64,000 nucleotides of DNA from Parasedimentitalea denitrificans (GTDB lineage: Bacteria; Pseudomonadota; Alphaproteobacteria; Rhodobacterales; Rhodobacteraceae), in assembly GCF_011813015.1 (NCBI RefSeq), contig NZ_QHLQ01000001.1, forward strand, positions 310,001-374,000, given 5' to 3'. Of the stretch, positions 44,087-52,730 are shown piece after piece. Within the stretch, counting starts at the first letter, position 1, and the number at the start of each line of letters is the position of its first letter. The translations under genes and the position numbers were made by a program. Below the pieces are notes generated by a model. That model was not told the DNA's origin. It did not search any database and saw nothing but the letters and a program-made list of their open reading frames with translations.

Positions 44087-45402
44087 TGTCCCAAAACCCT
44101 CCCGGCCTGATGATCTCTGCCCCCTCTTCGGGCACTGGAAAAACCACCGTGATGCTCGGCCTGCTGCGTGCCTTTGCCGAGGACGGCCTGTCGGTGCAAC
44201 CTTTCAAATCCGGCCCCGACTATATCGACCCGGCCTTTCACCTCGCCGCCGCCAAACGCGCCTCGTTTAACCTTGATACATGGGCAATGGACGACACCCT
44301 GCTGGATGCTGTGGCCGGACAGGCTGAAGGCGCAGAAATCTGCATCGGCGAAGGCTCCATGGGCCTGTATGACGGCGTCGCCACCCGTGGCCAAACCGCC
44401 TTTGGTACCAGCGCCGAAACCGCCAAACGCATGGGCTGGCCTGTCATTCTGGTTGTCGATGTGGGTGGTCAGGCACAATCCGCCGCTGCCACCGCACTGG
44501 GGTTCAAAAACTACGACCCCGAGGTGCCCTTTGCCGGCGTCATCCTGAACCGCGTCGCCAGCCCCCGTCACGAACGCCTCACCCGGCTGGGCATGGAAAA
44601 GGCTGGCATCAAGGTGCTCGGCTCGCTGCCCCGTCGTGGTGATCTGACCCTACCCGAACGCCACCTTGGCCTGATCCAAGCGGTGGAACACCCGGATCTG
44701 GAAGAAGCAATCTCAGGCTATGCCACCTTCCTGCGCGAAAACGTGGATCTAGAGGCGATCAAAGCCGCCGCCCTATCCGGTGCAGCCCCCACGGCCCAAC
44801 CGTTGCCCACACCACCTGCACAGCGCATCGCGCTGGCCCGCGACGCGGCATTCTCGTTCACCTATCCGCACCTGCTGACAGGCTGGCGCAACGCGGGCGC
44901 CGAGATCCTGCCGTTCTCGCCATTGGCGGATGAGGCCCCCGCCCCAGACGCCGATCTGGTCTGGCTCCCCGGCGGCTACCCCGAACTGCACGGCGAAGCG
45001 CTAGCTGCGGCGGAAACCTACCGCGCAGGCCTGCGCAAACATGCCGAAACCAAGCCGGTGCACGGCGAATGCGGTGGTTACATGGCCTTGGGCGAAGCTC
45101 TGATCGACAAGCAAGGCAACCGCCACCAGATGGCCGGTCTGCTGGGCCTTGTCACCTCATACGAGAAACGCAAATTCCACCTCGGCTATCGCCGCGCGGT
45201 GCTGGATGCCGCCATGCCCGGCTTTGACGCAGGCAGCGCCCTGCGCGGGCACGAGTTCCACTACTCGACCATTCTGGACGAACCCGACGCCCCACTGGCG
45301 CAGGTCTCTGACGCTGACGGCAACCCGGTGCCGGAAACCGGTTCCATCAAGGGCCATGTCACCGGCACCTTCTTCCACCTGATCAACGGAGAGCGCAGAT
45401 GA
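44086..45402 (+). CDS. cobB: Hydrogenobyrinic acid / cobyrinate a,c-diamide synthase
   Basis: A 438-residue glutamine- and ATP-dependent amidase that amidates the a and c side chains. P-loop-like SAPSSGTGKTTVMLG at 8-22; C-terminal GATase-1 domain with the catalytic Cys in HGECGGYMALGE near 326-337 and LPGGYPELH before it. Coupled to cobM by TAATG. Confidence 0.94.
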   Translation: MSQNPPGLMISAPSSGTGKTTVMLGLLRAFAEDGLSVQPFKSGPDYIDPAFHLAAAKRASFNLDTWAMDDTLLDAVAGQAEGAEICIGEGSMGLYDGVATRGQTAFGTSAETAKRMGWPVILVVDVGGQAQSAAATALGFKNYDPEVPFAGVILNRVASPRHERLTRLGMEKAGIKVLGSLPRRGDLTLPERHLGLIQAVEHPDLEEAISGYATFLRENVDLEAIKAAALSGAAPTAQPLPTPPAQRIALARDAAFSFTYPHLLTGWRNAGAEILPFSPLADEAPAPDADLVWLPGGYPELHGEALAAAETYRAGLRKHAETKPVHGECGGYMALGEALIDKQGNRHQMAGLLGLVTSYEKRKFHLGYRRAVLDAAMPGFDAGSALRGHEFHYSTILDEPDAPLAQVSDADGNPVPETGSIKGHVTGTFFHLINGERR

Positions 45403-46121
45403 GCGGCTTTGTCAGCTTTGTCTCTTCAGGCCCCGGCGACCCTGACCTGCTGACGGTCAAGGCAGTGAAACGACTGGAAGCCGCAGATGCTGTACTGTTT
45501 GACGATCTGTCATCCGGCCCGATCCTGGACCATTCCCGCCGTGACGCTGATCTGGTCGGCGTCGGCAAACGCGCAGGTCGGCCCTCACCCAAACAAGATC
45601 ACGTCAGCAAACTACTGGTGGACTACGCCCGGTCCGGTGCCAAGGTTGTACGGCTAAAGTCCGGCGATTCCGGCGTGTTTGGACGACTCGAGGAAGAGAT
45701 CACCGCTCTGCGCCAGGCCGGTATCAAATACGAGGTCATCCCCGGCGTCACAGCCGCATCCGCAGCAGCAGCGGCGGCAGGCATCCCACTGACCCGCCGC
45801 CTGACCGCGCGGCGGCTGCAATACATCACCGGCCACGACGTCACCGGAGAGCTGCCCGAAGACCTGAACCTGACCGCGCTGGCCGATGCCAATGCCACCA
45901 CTGTGGTCTACATGGGCAAACGCACCTTTGCCGCGCTGGCGGAACTGCTGGTAACCCATGGGTTACCCCCCGAAACCCCCGCCATGCTGGCGCTGGCCAT
46001 CTCCACCCCGGAACAAGAGCTGTCGCATCACACCGTAGGCGAGCTGCCAACCCTGCTGCGCGAACTCAAAACCACCGCGCCGGTGCTGATCCTCTATGGG
46101 CCTTTGGCTGAACCGGAATGA
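45399..46121 (+). CDS. cobA: Uroporphyrinogen-III C-methyltransferase
   Basis: A 240-residue SUMT that makes precorrin-2 by methylating C-2 and C-7. VSSGPGDPDLLTVKA near the start, DADLVGVGKRAGR, LKSGDSGVFGR, and PGVTAASAAAAAAGIPLT are diagnostic. No siroheme (CysG) extension is present, so it supplies the corrin pathway. ATGA overlaps on both ends with cobB and the second DUF1636 gene. Confidence 0.94.
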   Translation: MSGFVSFVSSGPGDPDLLTVKAVKRLEAADAVLFDDLSSGPILDHSRRDADLVGVGKRAGRPSPKQDHVSKLLVDYARSGAKVVRLKSGDSGVFGRLEEEITALRQAGIKYEVIPGVTAASAAAAAAGIPLTRRLTARRLQYITGHDVTGELPEDLNLTALADANATTVVYMGKRTFAALAELLVTHGLPPETPAMLALAISTPEQELSHHTVGELPTLLRELKTTAPVLILYGPLAEPE

Positions 46122-46453
46122 GCATCCCAACCCTGACCCTGTGCCGTACTTGCCGCGATGCTGATCCGACCCTCTTGGACCAATTGCGCGAGGCCGTCAC
46201 CGGCGCAGGGCTAACGGTCAAACTGCAGCAGGTTGACTGCATGTCGGGCTGTAAACGCCCGCAAGCCCTGTCGGTACGCCAACCCGGCAAGACCGCCTAT
46301 TTGTTTGGCGAGGTTTCAACAGCGGATATCCCCGACATCCTGACGTTTCTACGCCTGTTCGCCGAGACCAAGGACGGCAACCTTGCCGATGCCCGCCCGC
46401 TAGGTGGGTTGCGGTTCAAGGCCCTCGCGCGAATCCCTGCGGATATTGACTGA
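46118..46453 (+). CDS. Second DUF1636 Cys-rich protein, last gene of the cob operon
   Basis: A 111-residue relative of the protein at 32951: LCRTCRDAD (C10, C13) and DCMSGCKRPQALSV (C41, C45), then YLFGEV and a C-terminal FKALARIPADID close to the FRKQSIARIPPVD of the first copy. It lacks the fifth Cys of the first copy (KRP for KRGC). Its ATG overlaps the cobA stop, so it is part of the operon. Predicted metal or Fe-S carrier; function unknown. Confidence 0.85.
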   Translation: MSIPTLTLCRTCRDADPTLLDQLREAVTGAGLTVKLQQVDCMSGCKRPQALSVRQPGKTAYLFGEVSTADIPDILTFLRLFAETKDGNLADARPLGGLRFKALARIPADID

Positions 46454-46468
46454 CGAACATAGGGTATC

Positions 46469-46544
46469 GCCTGACCGCGGGTGGGCAAGAATTGCCCGCC
46501 CATGGGGGCGGTCGGGCAATACCCGGCGTGCCGCCGGGCGTTTT
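46469..46544 (+). repeat. Two-hairpin intergenic repeat, diverged copy D; likely cob operon terminator
   Basis: GCCTGACCGC ... GCGGTCGGGC encloses an inner palindrome GGGCAAGAATTGCCC; a second hairpin CCCGGCG-TGC-CGCCGGG (46522-46538) is followed by CGTTTT. The layout matches copies A-C: a CCTGACC/GGTCxGG stem, a short spacer, then a G/C hairpin. It stands 15 bases after the last cob gene and can act as its terminator. Confidence 0.7.
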
Positions 46545-46637
46545 GGTCTCAAACAAGCACGTAAGTCGCAACAACCCTCCTAAACCGTCGGTTTCAAACT
46601 TGACCCCCCGATACCCAATAAGGCACATTGGCATGAT

Positions 46638-46830
46638 ATGGTGTCCGCACAGCGCAAAGCGTTAGGACTGAAACGGGAATGAGGAACGGCGGACCCAATC
46701 GCGGCGTCGAGACCTCAACCGCCCCCGCGACTGTGAGTGGCGAGCGGCTTTCCAAACCACTGTCGGGCAACTGCCCGGTGGGAAGGGGAAAGTTGGCTGT
46801 GACCCACGAGTCAGGAGACCGGCCATGTGG
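46638..46830 (+). ncRNA. Cobalamin riboswitch 2, leader of cbtBA
   Basis: Conserved blocks: TGGTGTCC at the start, ACGGGAATGAGG (about 46673-46684), CCGCCCCCGCGACTGTGAG (about 46720-46738), CCACTGTCGGGC and GTGGGAAGGGG, and the B12 box CACGAGTCAGGAGACCGGCC at 46805-46824. A small hairpin CCGTC-N6-GACGG (46846-46861) just before the AAGGAGA of cbtB could be the expression platform acting on translation. Confidence 0.92.
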
Positions 46831-46874
46831 AACGCAAATTGATGCCGTCGGGTGTGACGGTAAGGAGAGAAAAT

Positions 46875-47045
46875 ATGACGACTAAAACACTGAACGCTTC
46901 TGCTGCTGGCCTTGGTTTTCTGCCAGCTGTATTCGCTATCGTTCTGGGCCTGGGTGTGATCACCCTGACTGGCCACGTACAGGCAGCCGCCCTGCATGAC
47001 GCCGCACATGACGTGCGTCACGCAACTGGCTTCCCCTGCCACTAA
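46875..47045 (+). CDS. cbtB: Cobalt transporter subunit CbtB
   Basis: A 56-residue protein with one membrane helix (about 13-35) and a C-terminal His-rich end, LHDAAHDVRHATGFPCH, the CbtB signature that probably receives cobalt outside the membrane. The ATG at 46875 has AAGGAGA upstream; the ATG at 46827 would put the riboswitch end into coding sequence. Followed 3 bases later by cbtA. Confidence 0.93.
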   Translation: MTTKTLNASAAGLGFLPAVFAIVLGLGVITLTGHVQAAALHDAAHDVRHATGFPCH

Positions 47046-47048
47046 CCA

Positions 47049-47741
47049 ATGTATAGCCGCATTCTGACCAGCGCGTTGTTCGCTGGTGCTGCAGCAGGGT
47101 TGATAGCCGCCCTGCTGCAGTTGATATTCGTGCAGCCTGTTCTGCTCCACGCCGAGCTTTATGAGACCGGTGAGTTGGTGCATTTCGGCGGCACGCATGT
47201 ATCCGCACATCCCGAACTGCCGGGTTTCGACCTGATGCGCGACGGACTGAGCATCGTCTTCACCATGCTGACCTACACCGGTTACACGCTGGTGATGGTA
47301 GCGCTGATGTCGCTGGCCGAAGGCCGCGGTGCTGTGATCAATGCCCGCACAGGTCTGATCTGGGGTATTGCAGGCTTCATCGCCTTTCACTTGGCGCCAG
47401 GTTTTACCCTTGCACCTGAGGTTCCGGGTGTTGCAGCAGCGGATGTTGCCGACCGTCAAGTCTGGTGGACAGTAACTGTGGCCACCGCCGGTGTTGCCAT
47501 GTGGTTGATTGCCTTTGGTGGCAACAAAGTCAGCTACCTGATCGCCGTCGCGCTGTTGATGGCGCCGCATCTGATCGGCGCACCTGAACCTGACAGCTTC
47601 TCAGGTCCGGTCCCAACCGAGATCGGAGCCCTGTTCGCCGCCCGCGCCTTTGGCGTTGGTCTGGCCGCATGGGCCCTGGTGGGCACCTTTGCCGGATACT
47701 TCTGGCAAGCCGAAGGTGAACGAGCCGAGGCCTCAGCCTAA
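47049..47741 (+). CDS. cbtA: Cobalt transporter subunit CbtA
   Basis: A 230-residue integral membrane protein with five or six hydrophobic segments. Seen: ILTSALFAGAAAGLIAALLQ at the N-terminus, GLIWGIAGFIAFHLAPGF with the conserved His/Pro, and DRQVWWTVTVATA. It forms the B12-regulated cobalt importer with CbtB. A terminator-like hairpin follows. Confidence 0.93.
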   Translation: MYSRILTSALFAGAAAGLIAALLQLIFVQPVLLHAELYETGELVHFGGTHVSAHPELPGFDLMRDGLSIVFTMLTYTGYTLVMVALMSLAEGRGAVINARTGLIWGIAGFIAFHLAPGFTLAPEVPGVAAADVADRQVWWTVTVATAGVAMWLIAFGGNKVSYLIAVALLMAPHLIGAPEPDSFSGPVPTEIGALFAARAFGVGLAAWALVGTFAGYFWQAEGERAEASA

Positions 47742-47754
47742 TCAAAGCTACCTC

Positions 47755-47784
47755 CCCCTTCGCCAGAACTGGCGGAGGGGTTTT
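47755..47784 (+). terminator. Terminator after cbtA
   Basis: CCCC..CGCCAG-AA-CTGGCG..GGGG then TTTT, 14 bases after the cbtA stop and 18 before the next ATG. It may attenuate rather than fully stop transcription into the His-rich protein gene. Confidence 0.85.
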
Positions 47785-47802
47785 CATTTATGAGGAAGAA
47801 GA

Positions 47803-48303
47803 ATGTCCCGCCCTCTCGCACTTTTTGCCATCGGCCTAGTTTTCGGTGGCGCTGCTGGATTTGTTGTTGCCGCAGGTAACGGCGTCACCTTCGAAGGCCA
47901 CGATCACAACGATCCGGCCCAGCACGGTAGCGGCGAAAGCCATGCCGAAATGACCAGCCACGACCACGCCGCAGCAGTGAACCTGCCCGCAGGCGAAAAC
48001 GCCCCCGGATTAGAGGTCAAACTGACCAAAGACCCAATGGCCGGCTGGAACCTGCAAGTGATGCCGCAGAACTTCCGCTTCTCACCTGAAAACGCCTCGA
48101 AACAGGATGTCGACGGTGAAGGCCACGCGCATGTCTATATCAACGGCACCAAACTGGGCCGTCTGTATGGCAACTGGCTGCACATCGGCGAGTTGCCCAA
48201 GGGCGACGTCGAAGTAAAGGTCTCGCTGAACGCCAACAGCCACAGCGCCCTGCTGGTTGACGGTGCACTGGTCGAAGCATCCGTCACGGTTCAAGTCGAC
48301 TAA
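47803..48303 (+). CDS. His-rich exported protein following CbtAB, no named family
   Basis: A 166-residue protein with an N-terminal signal or anchor (about 4-25), a His/Asp-rich linker (GHDHNDPAQHG, SHAEMTSHDHAA; about 32-60) and a beta-rich domain of about 100 residues. The domain has clustered histidines in GEGHAHVYINGTKLGRLYG, GNWLHIGELP and NANSHSALLVDG, which could form a metal site. The gene lies just behind cbtA with a GAGGAAGAAG ribosome site, so a periplasmic cobalt-binding function is a reasonable inference. I do not recognise an established family. Confidence 0.75.
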   Translation: MSRPLALFAIGLVFGGAAGFVVAAGNGVTFEGHDHNDPAQHGSGESHAEMTSHDHAAAVNLPAGENAPGLEVKLTKDPMAGWNLQVMPQNFRFSPENASKQDVDGEGHAHVYINGTKLGRLYGNWLHIGELPKGDVEVKVSLNANSHSALLVDGALVEASVTVQVD

Positions 48304-48400
48304 GATACTGGGTTTGCCAAGGTCTGCAAACGTCCCTTGGCAGCCCACCCCAAAGCATGTCGAGCCTTCACAGCTATCATCTAGTTGCTGCAGACCCGAT

Positions 48401-48823
48401 CTACTGTTCCGGGATATTCCCCCGGCGGATCATCCGCTCTGAAATCGTCAGGAACGCCCGGCGCCACAGCGCATCATGCTCTGCTGTGAAACCTGCTCCT
48501 AGTTCATTCTTAAGGGTGTCGATCAGAGCATCTTCCATGGGTTGAAAATGTCCGACCTGAACACCCAGCTCGGCATGTTTGGTGCCCAGCTCCTGAAAAC
48601 GCTCGTCTACGGCATCTTCGTCCTGCAGTTTGGTCAGAATAACACCAAGCGTAGTCATGAACTTCATGTTTTGCCCTTCGATGTCCTCGCGGAACATCGA
48701 CCGCATCTGGGGAGCGTGTTCAAACAAGGCGTCATAAAACGCCCTTGGGTGCAGGGCGACACCTTTTCTGAGTTCTTCGTAGCTGTTGTGCAAAAGCTCC
48801 AGTTCTTCTTTGGTAAAGGACAT
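48401..48823 (-). CDS. Bacterial globin (hemoglobin-like)
   Basis: A 140-residue single-domain globin. It has the A/B helix FYDALFEHAPQMRSMF, the E-helix QNMKFMTTLGVILTKL, the proximal His in GTKHAELGV (about H83) and VGHFQPMEDALIDTL. Start at 48823 with AAGGAG 7 bases upstream; the ATG at 48844 lacks one. It is the only minus-strand gene between the cbt genes and cobF. Binding of O2 or NO is expected; a link to the oxygen-using corrin pathway is speculation. Ends in TAG. Confidence 0.88.
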   Translation of the reverse strand: MSFTKEELELLHNSYEELRKGVALHPRAFYDALFEHAPQMRSMFREDIEGQNMKFMTTLGVILTKLQDEDAVDERFQELGTKHAELGVQVGHFQPMEDALIDTLKNELGAGFTAEHDALWRRAFLTISERMIRRGNIPEQ

Positions 48824-49078
48824 GGCATTCTCCTTGTCAGCCATATCTAAGATATAGCGCGAACACCCATTTTGGTCCAATTTGCGCCCACATTTTTGGT
48901 GGGCCAAGACGTCTTTCTTATTGTAGCCATCAAGACGTCGCCCAACGTCTTGGACACTGCATCAACTGAATGCCTCCAACTCGTCAAACCACGCTTGTAT
49001 AGCGCCTCCTGATCCTGTTTGGATATGCCAACCACTTTTGCGGCCCCTATGGGGCCGTTATGCTGAAAGGCCCTGAAA

Positions 49079-49828
49079 ATGATCGACCTCACCCTAATTG
49101 GTATCGGCACCGGCAACCCGCAGCATCTGACGTTGCAGGCTATCAACGCCTTGAACACGGTTGACCTAATCCTGATCCCCAACAAGGGCGCGGGCAAAGA
49201 TGATCTGGCAGGCCTGCGCCGCGAGATCTGTGATCAGGTGATCCAGAACCGGGATGTCAAAATCACTGAATTCGACCTGCCCACCCGCGATCCCAAAACC
49301 GCCGACTACCGCCAGCGTGTCGATGACTGGCACGATGCCATCGCACGGGTCTGGTCGGATGAGATCCACAGGCACCTACCCGATGGTGGCAAAGTTGGCT
49401 TTCTGGTCTGGGGTGATCCCTCGCTGTACGACAGCACCATGCGCATTGCCGACCGTTTGCAGCGCCAGCAGCAGGTTGAAATGACTGTGATCCCCGGCAT
49501 CACCTCGATCCAGGCCCTGACCGCATCCCATGCGATCCCCGTCAACGAAATCGGTGCGCCCTTCACCATCACAACCGGCCGCCAGTTGCGCGACAAAGGT
49601 TGGCCGGACAGTGCAGATACATTAGTGATCATGTTGGACGGCGAATGCTCATTCCAAAGCATTGACGCAACCGGTGTAAAGATTTGGTGGTCCGCCTATG
49701 CTGGCATGAAAGAAGAGATCCTGATCTCTGGCCCGCTAGCCGAGGTGTCCGACCAGATCATCGAAACCCGCGCCAGGGCCCGCACTGATCATGGCTGGAT
49801 CATGGATATCTACCTGCTGCGCCGGTAG
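49079..49828 (+). CDS. cobF: Precorrin-6A synthase (deacetylating), detached from the cob operon
   Basis: A 249-residue methylase that methylates C-1 and removes acetate to give precorrin-6A. LIGIGTGNPQHLTLQA near 6-21, WGDPSLYDSTMRI near 117, PGITSIQALTASHAI and the CobF-specific IMLDGECSFQ are present. It is 2.6 kb from the last cob gene, with no riboswitch seen in the 170 bases upstream, so it may be expressed separately. Ends in TAG. Confidence 0.93.
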   Translation: MIDLTLIGIGTGNPQHLTLQAINALNTVDLILIPNKGAGKDDLAGLRREICDQVIQNRDVKITEFDLPTRDPKTADYRQRVDDWHDAIARVWSDEIHRHLPDGGKVGFLVWGDPSLYDSTMRIADRLQRQQQVEMTVIPGITSIQALTASHAIPVNEIGAPFTITTGRQLRDKGWPDSADTLVIMLDGECSFQSIDATGVKIWWSAYAGMKEEILISGPLAEVSDQIIETRARARTDHGWIMDIYLLRR

Positions 49829-50399
49829 CCAGCTTGCACCAAATGACGCAATTCCATCAGTAAGTCACAGTCTATCAGTCGACCAAGGCCCACCAACGGC
49901 GTTCAACGCTGGACGACGCACAGAGCGCCTATGATTTGATCACTGCCTCGGGTTGACGTCGATTATGATCAGGATTGCCCCATTCCCTTGCCATTGCACC
50001 GGTGCGCAGAACCTCAAAATCAGTTCAGAAAAACGGTTTTGCACTCAGCAACGCCAGCACGCTAATTGCCTGCTGAACGGTGATTGTTCGTACCAAAATG
50101 CTGATACAGCAGGCGTTCGGGTCTTGTGATCCACCTATGCAGGAATACACGTAAAAATTTTTGCCCTCTGGCCATTGAAAGATGTGCCAAATTGCATCAT
50201 ATCGGCCCCTGTATCGGCCCGGCACTTGTCTTGGCTGGATTATAAATGTTACCTGATGCGCCCCTAGGCGACATCAGCTTATCCAACTAAAATCAATACA
50301 TTACTCCGAAACACATGTTTTACAGTAATCGAACATTATCCTTTACGTGGGAGTTTCCAGACAAAGCCTGTCGCCTACACGCTAAAGGAGAATCGCGTT
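49829..50399. other. 571-base gap without a recognisable gene
   Basis: Only short frames exist, the longest 66 codons on the minus strand without family features. The last bases carry the ribosome site AAAGGAGA of the chemoreceptor gene. I see no riboswitch, tRNA or strong hairpin. A small RNA cannot be excluded. Confidence 0.5.
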
Positions 50400-52568
50400 A
50401 TGACACTGCGATCCCAAATATTGTTACTAGTTACCCTTCCACTTATTGTTCTTGTCTTTATCGGAGGTTTGAAAGGTTCGGCTGATTTTGCCAGGTACCG
50501 CAGCGCAAAAACGATACAATCTGAGACACTTAACGCCCTAACGATGATAAATCTCGTGCATTTCCTTCAGGTGGAACGGGGCCAATCTGCTGGTCTGATT
50601 TCGTCAGAAGGAACTGTTTTCAAAAATGAAATCAAAGAAGCGCGCCGCGCAACGGATGCCTCTTTTGACAAAACGCCAGTGTCAACAATTGAAATATTCC
50701 CACAATTCGCCCAACTGCAGGAAATGCGTCGTTCGGTCGACGCGCTGTCGATCAGCACACCGGACATGGCCGCCTATTACTCTGGTCTAATCGACTAGAT
50801 CCTGACCCAAGTTGGTGGGCAGCTGGTTCTGCAGGAGAACCCGCAAATTGTACAAATCGGCTCAGGTATGGTTGCCCTTAGCAACGCCAAGGAAGCCGCC
50901 GGTGTACAGCGTGCAGCCGGCGCGACTGGATTCGGGCTTGGCCGGTTTGAACTGCCCACCTATCAGAAATTTGCCGAAAAAGGTGCCGCAGAATCGCAGC
51001 TACTGCGCCTTGCGGCTCTGACGCTCGGACAATACCTACCAGATCTGGATTTTGCCGAAGGGTTACGCCAAAACAACCTTCAAAACATCCGCAACGAAAT
51101 TCTTGCCGCAGGACCAAACGGCCCGGTTCCAGACCTGACTGCACAGAAATGGTTCAGCCTCGCCACAACCTGGTTGACCTACTTGCATTCTGTCGAGGAC
51201 ATGACCGCCGCCAAAATGGACGAACTGGCCGCACAAGAGGCTCAGGCCGCCAGAACCGCCCTGCTCATCACGATATCACTGGTCACTCTGTCCATCTTGG
51301 CAACCACCGTAATTGGTGCTCGGCTTATCCTGACGTTCACTAGACAACTTAGCGCCTTGCAAAAGGATCTGGATAAACTTGCGCACAAAGAATTCGACTT
51401 CGAACCTGCGGGGATGGAGTCGAAAACCGAAATCGGCAATCTGAGCCGGGCCATGAACATAACCCGGGCCGAGCTGCAAAAAGCCGAAGAGAAACTTGCC
51501 TCTATCGAACAGGAGCGTGTGGCAGATCGGGGCGCTGTTATTGGCCAACTCGACCAACAACTTTCCCGACTGGCAGCGCGGGATTTGGATTGCACAATCG
51601 ACCAAGCCTTCCCACAGGAATACGAACAACTGCGCGAAAGCTTCAACACAACTGTCGCCACATTAAGAACAACCGTCGAGCAGGTGGTCCATGCTGCGGA
51701 CAGCATTCGCAATGGCGCTGCTGAAATCAGTCAGGCCTCGGACGATCTGTCCCACCGAACCGAAAGTCAGGCTGCCACACTGGAACAAACCGCCGCTGCA
51801 CTGGAACAGATGACCGTCTCGGTCAAATCCTCCGCGGAAGGCGCGCGTAGTGTCGAGACCATAATGGATGAGGCCCGTCAGGAAGCGACAAACAGCGGCG
51901 AGGTCGTGCAAAAAACCGTTTCGGCAATGAAGGAAATAGAACAATCGTCCGGGCGCATTTCGCAGATCATCGGTGTGATCGACGACATCGCGTTTCAGAC
52001 AAACCTGCTGGCGCTGAATGCCGGGGTAGAGGCAGCACGCGCCGGTGAAGCAGGACGAGGGTTCGCCGTTGTCGCCTCAGAGGTACGCGCGCTGGCGCAG
52101 CGCTCCTCGGACGCTGCAACCGAAATCAAGTCACTGATCAACGATAGTTCTCGGCACGTGGATAACGGGGTTGATCTGGTTGGTCAGGCGGGCAATGCCT
52201 TGGGCAATATCGTCGATAGGGTCAATCATATTTCACAACTCATCACCGAAATGTCCGAAGGATCTGCTGAACAGTCAACCGGTCTGGGCGAGATCAATCT
52301 TGGTGTCACCCAGCTAGATCAGGTGACACAGCAAAACGCCGCAATGGTCGAACAGGCCACTGCCGCAGGGCATTTGCTAAATGGCGACGCCACTAAGCTG
52401 TCGGACATGGTGTCCCAGTTCAACATTGGCAAAGGAACCACTCGTTCGGCAACGGCTACTCCTCCCGTCAGCCCAACTGCGCGCGGCAACTGGGAGCAGG
52501 AAGAAGAAATCGAAATCAAGCCCGCAAAAGTTGCCGGATCCAGGGTCGGCGTTTGGGAAGATTTCTAA
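50400..52568 (+). pseudogene. NIT-domain methyl-accepting chemotaxis protein interrupted by an in-frame TAG
   Basis: A chemoreceptor frame of 722 codons with an amber stop as codon 133 (50796-50798); the frame is the same before and after. Layout: membrane helix 8-25; nitrate/nitrite-sensing (NIT) domain about 50-280, cut by the TAG after YYSGLID; second membrane helix about 285-312; HAMP; MCP signalling domain with the hairpin tip 'EQSSGRISQIIGVIDDIAFQ' region near 520-540; C-terminal pentapeptide-like VWEDF for CheR/CheB. AAAGGAGA lies before the ATG at 50400. An ATG at 50868 could restart the second part without its first membrane helix. Non-functional unless read through; a sequencing error is possible. 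Confidence 0.85.
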
Positions 52569-52580
52569 ACCCAAGGCAAC

Positions 52581-52629
52581 GGCCGCAGGCTGATCACCAC
52601 GACGACCATCTGTGATGATCCCCTGCGGC
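52581..52629. terminator. Hairpin after the chemoreceptor gene
   Basis: GGCCGCAGG and CCTGCGGCC pair across an imperfect inner stem TGATCA/TGATCA-like, 13 bases after the frame ends. No long T tract. Confidence 0.5.
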
Positions 52630-52730
52630 CGCACTATCCAAACTAAGTGGCATCTGGTGTCTTAGCCACCAGATGTTTCCTCGTTCGTAAAGACAACTTC
52701 AAAGGGCTCAATCTAGCGGCGACCTCGCAA

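Noticed and set aside
50025..50225. A 66-codon minus-strand frame in the gap before the chemoreceptor
   Set aside because: No ribosome site, no recognisable motif, and codon use unlike its neighbours.
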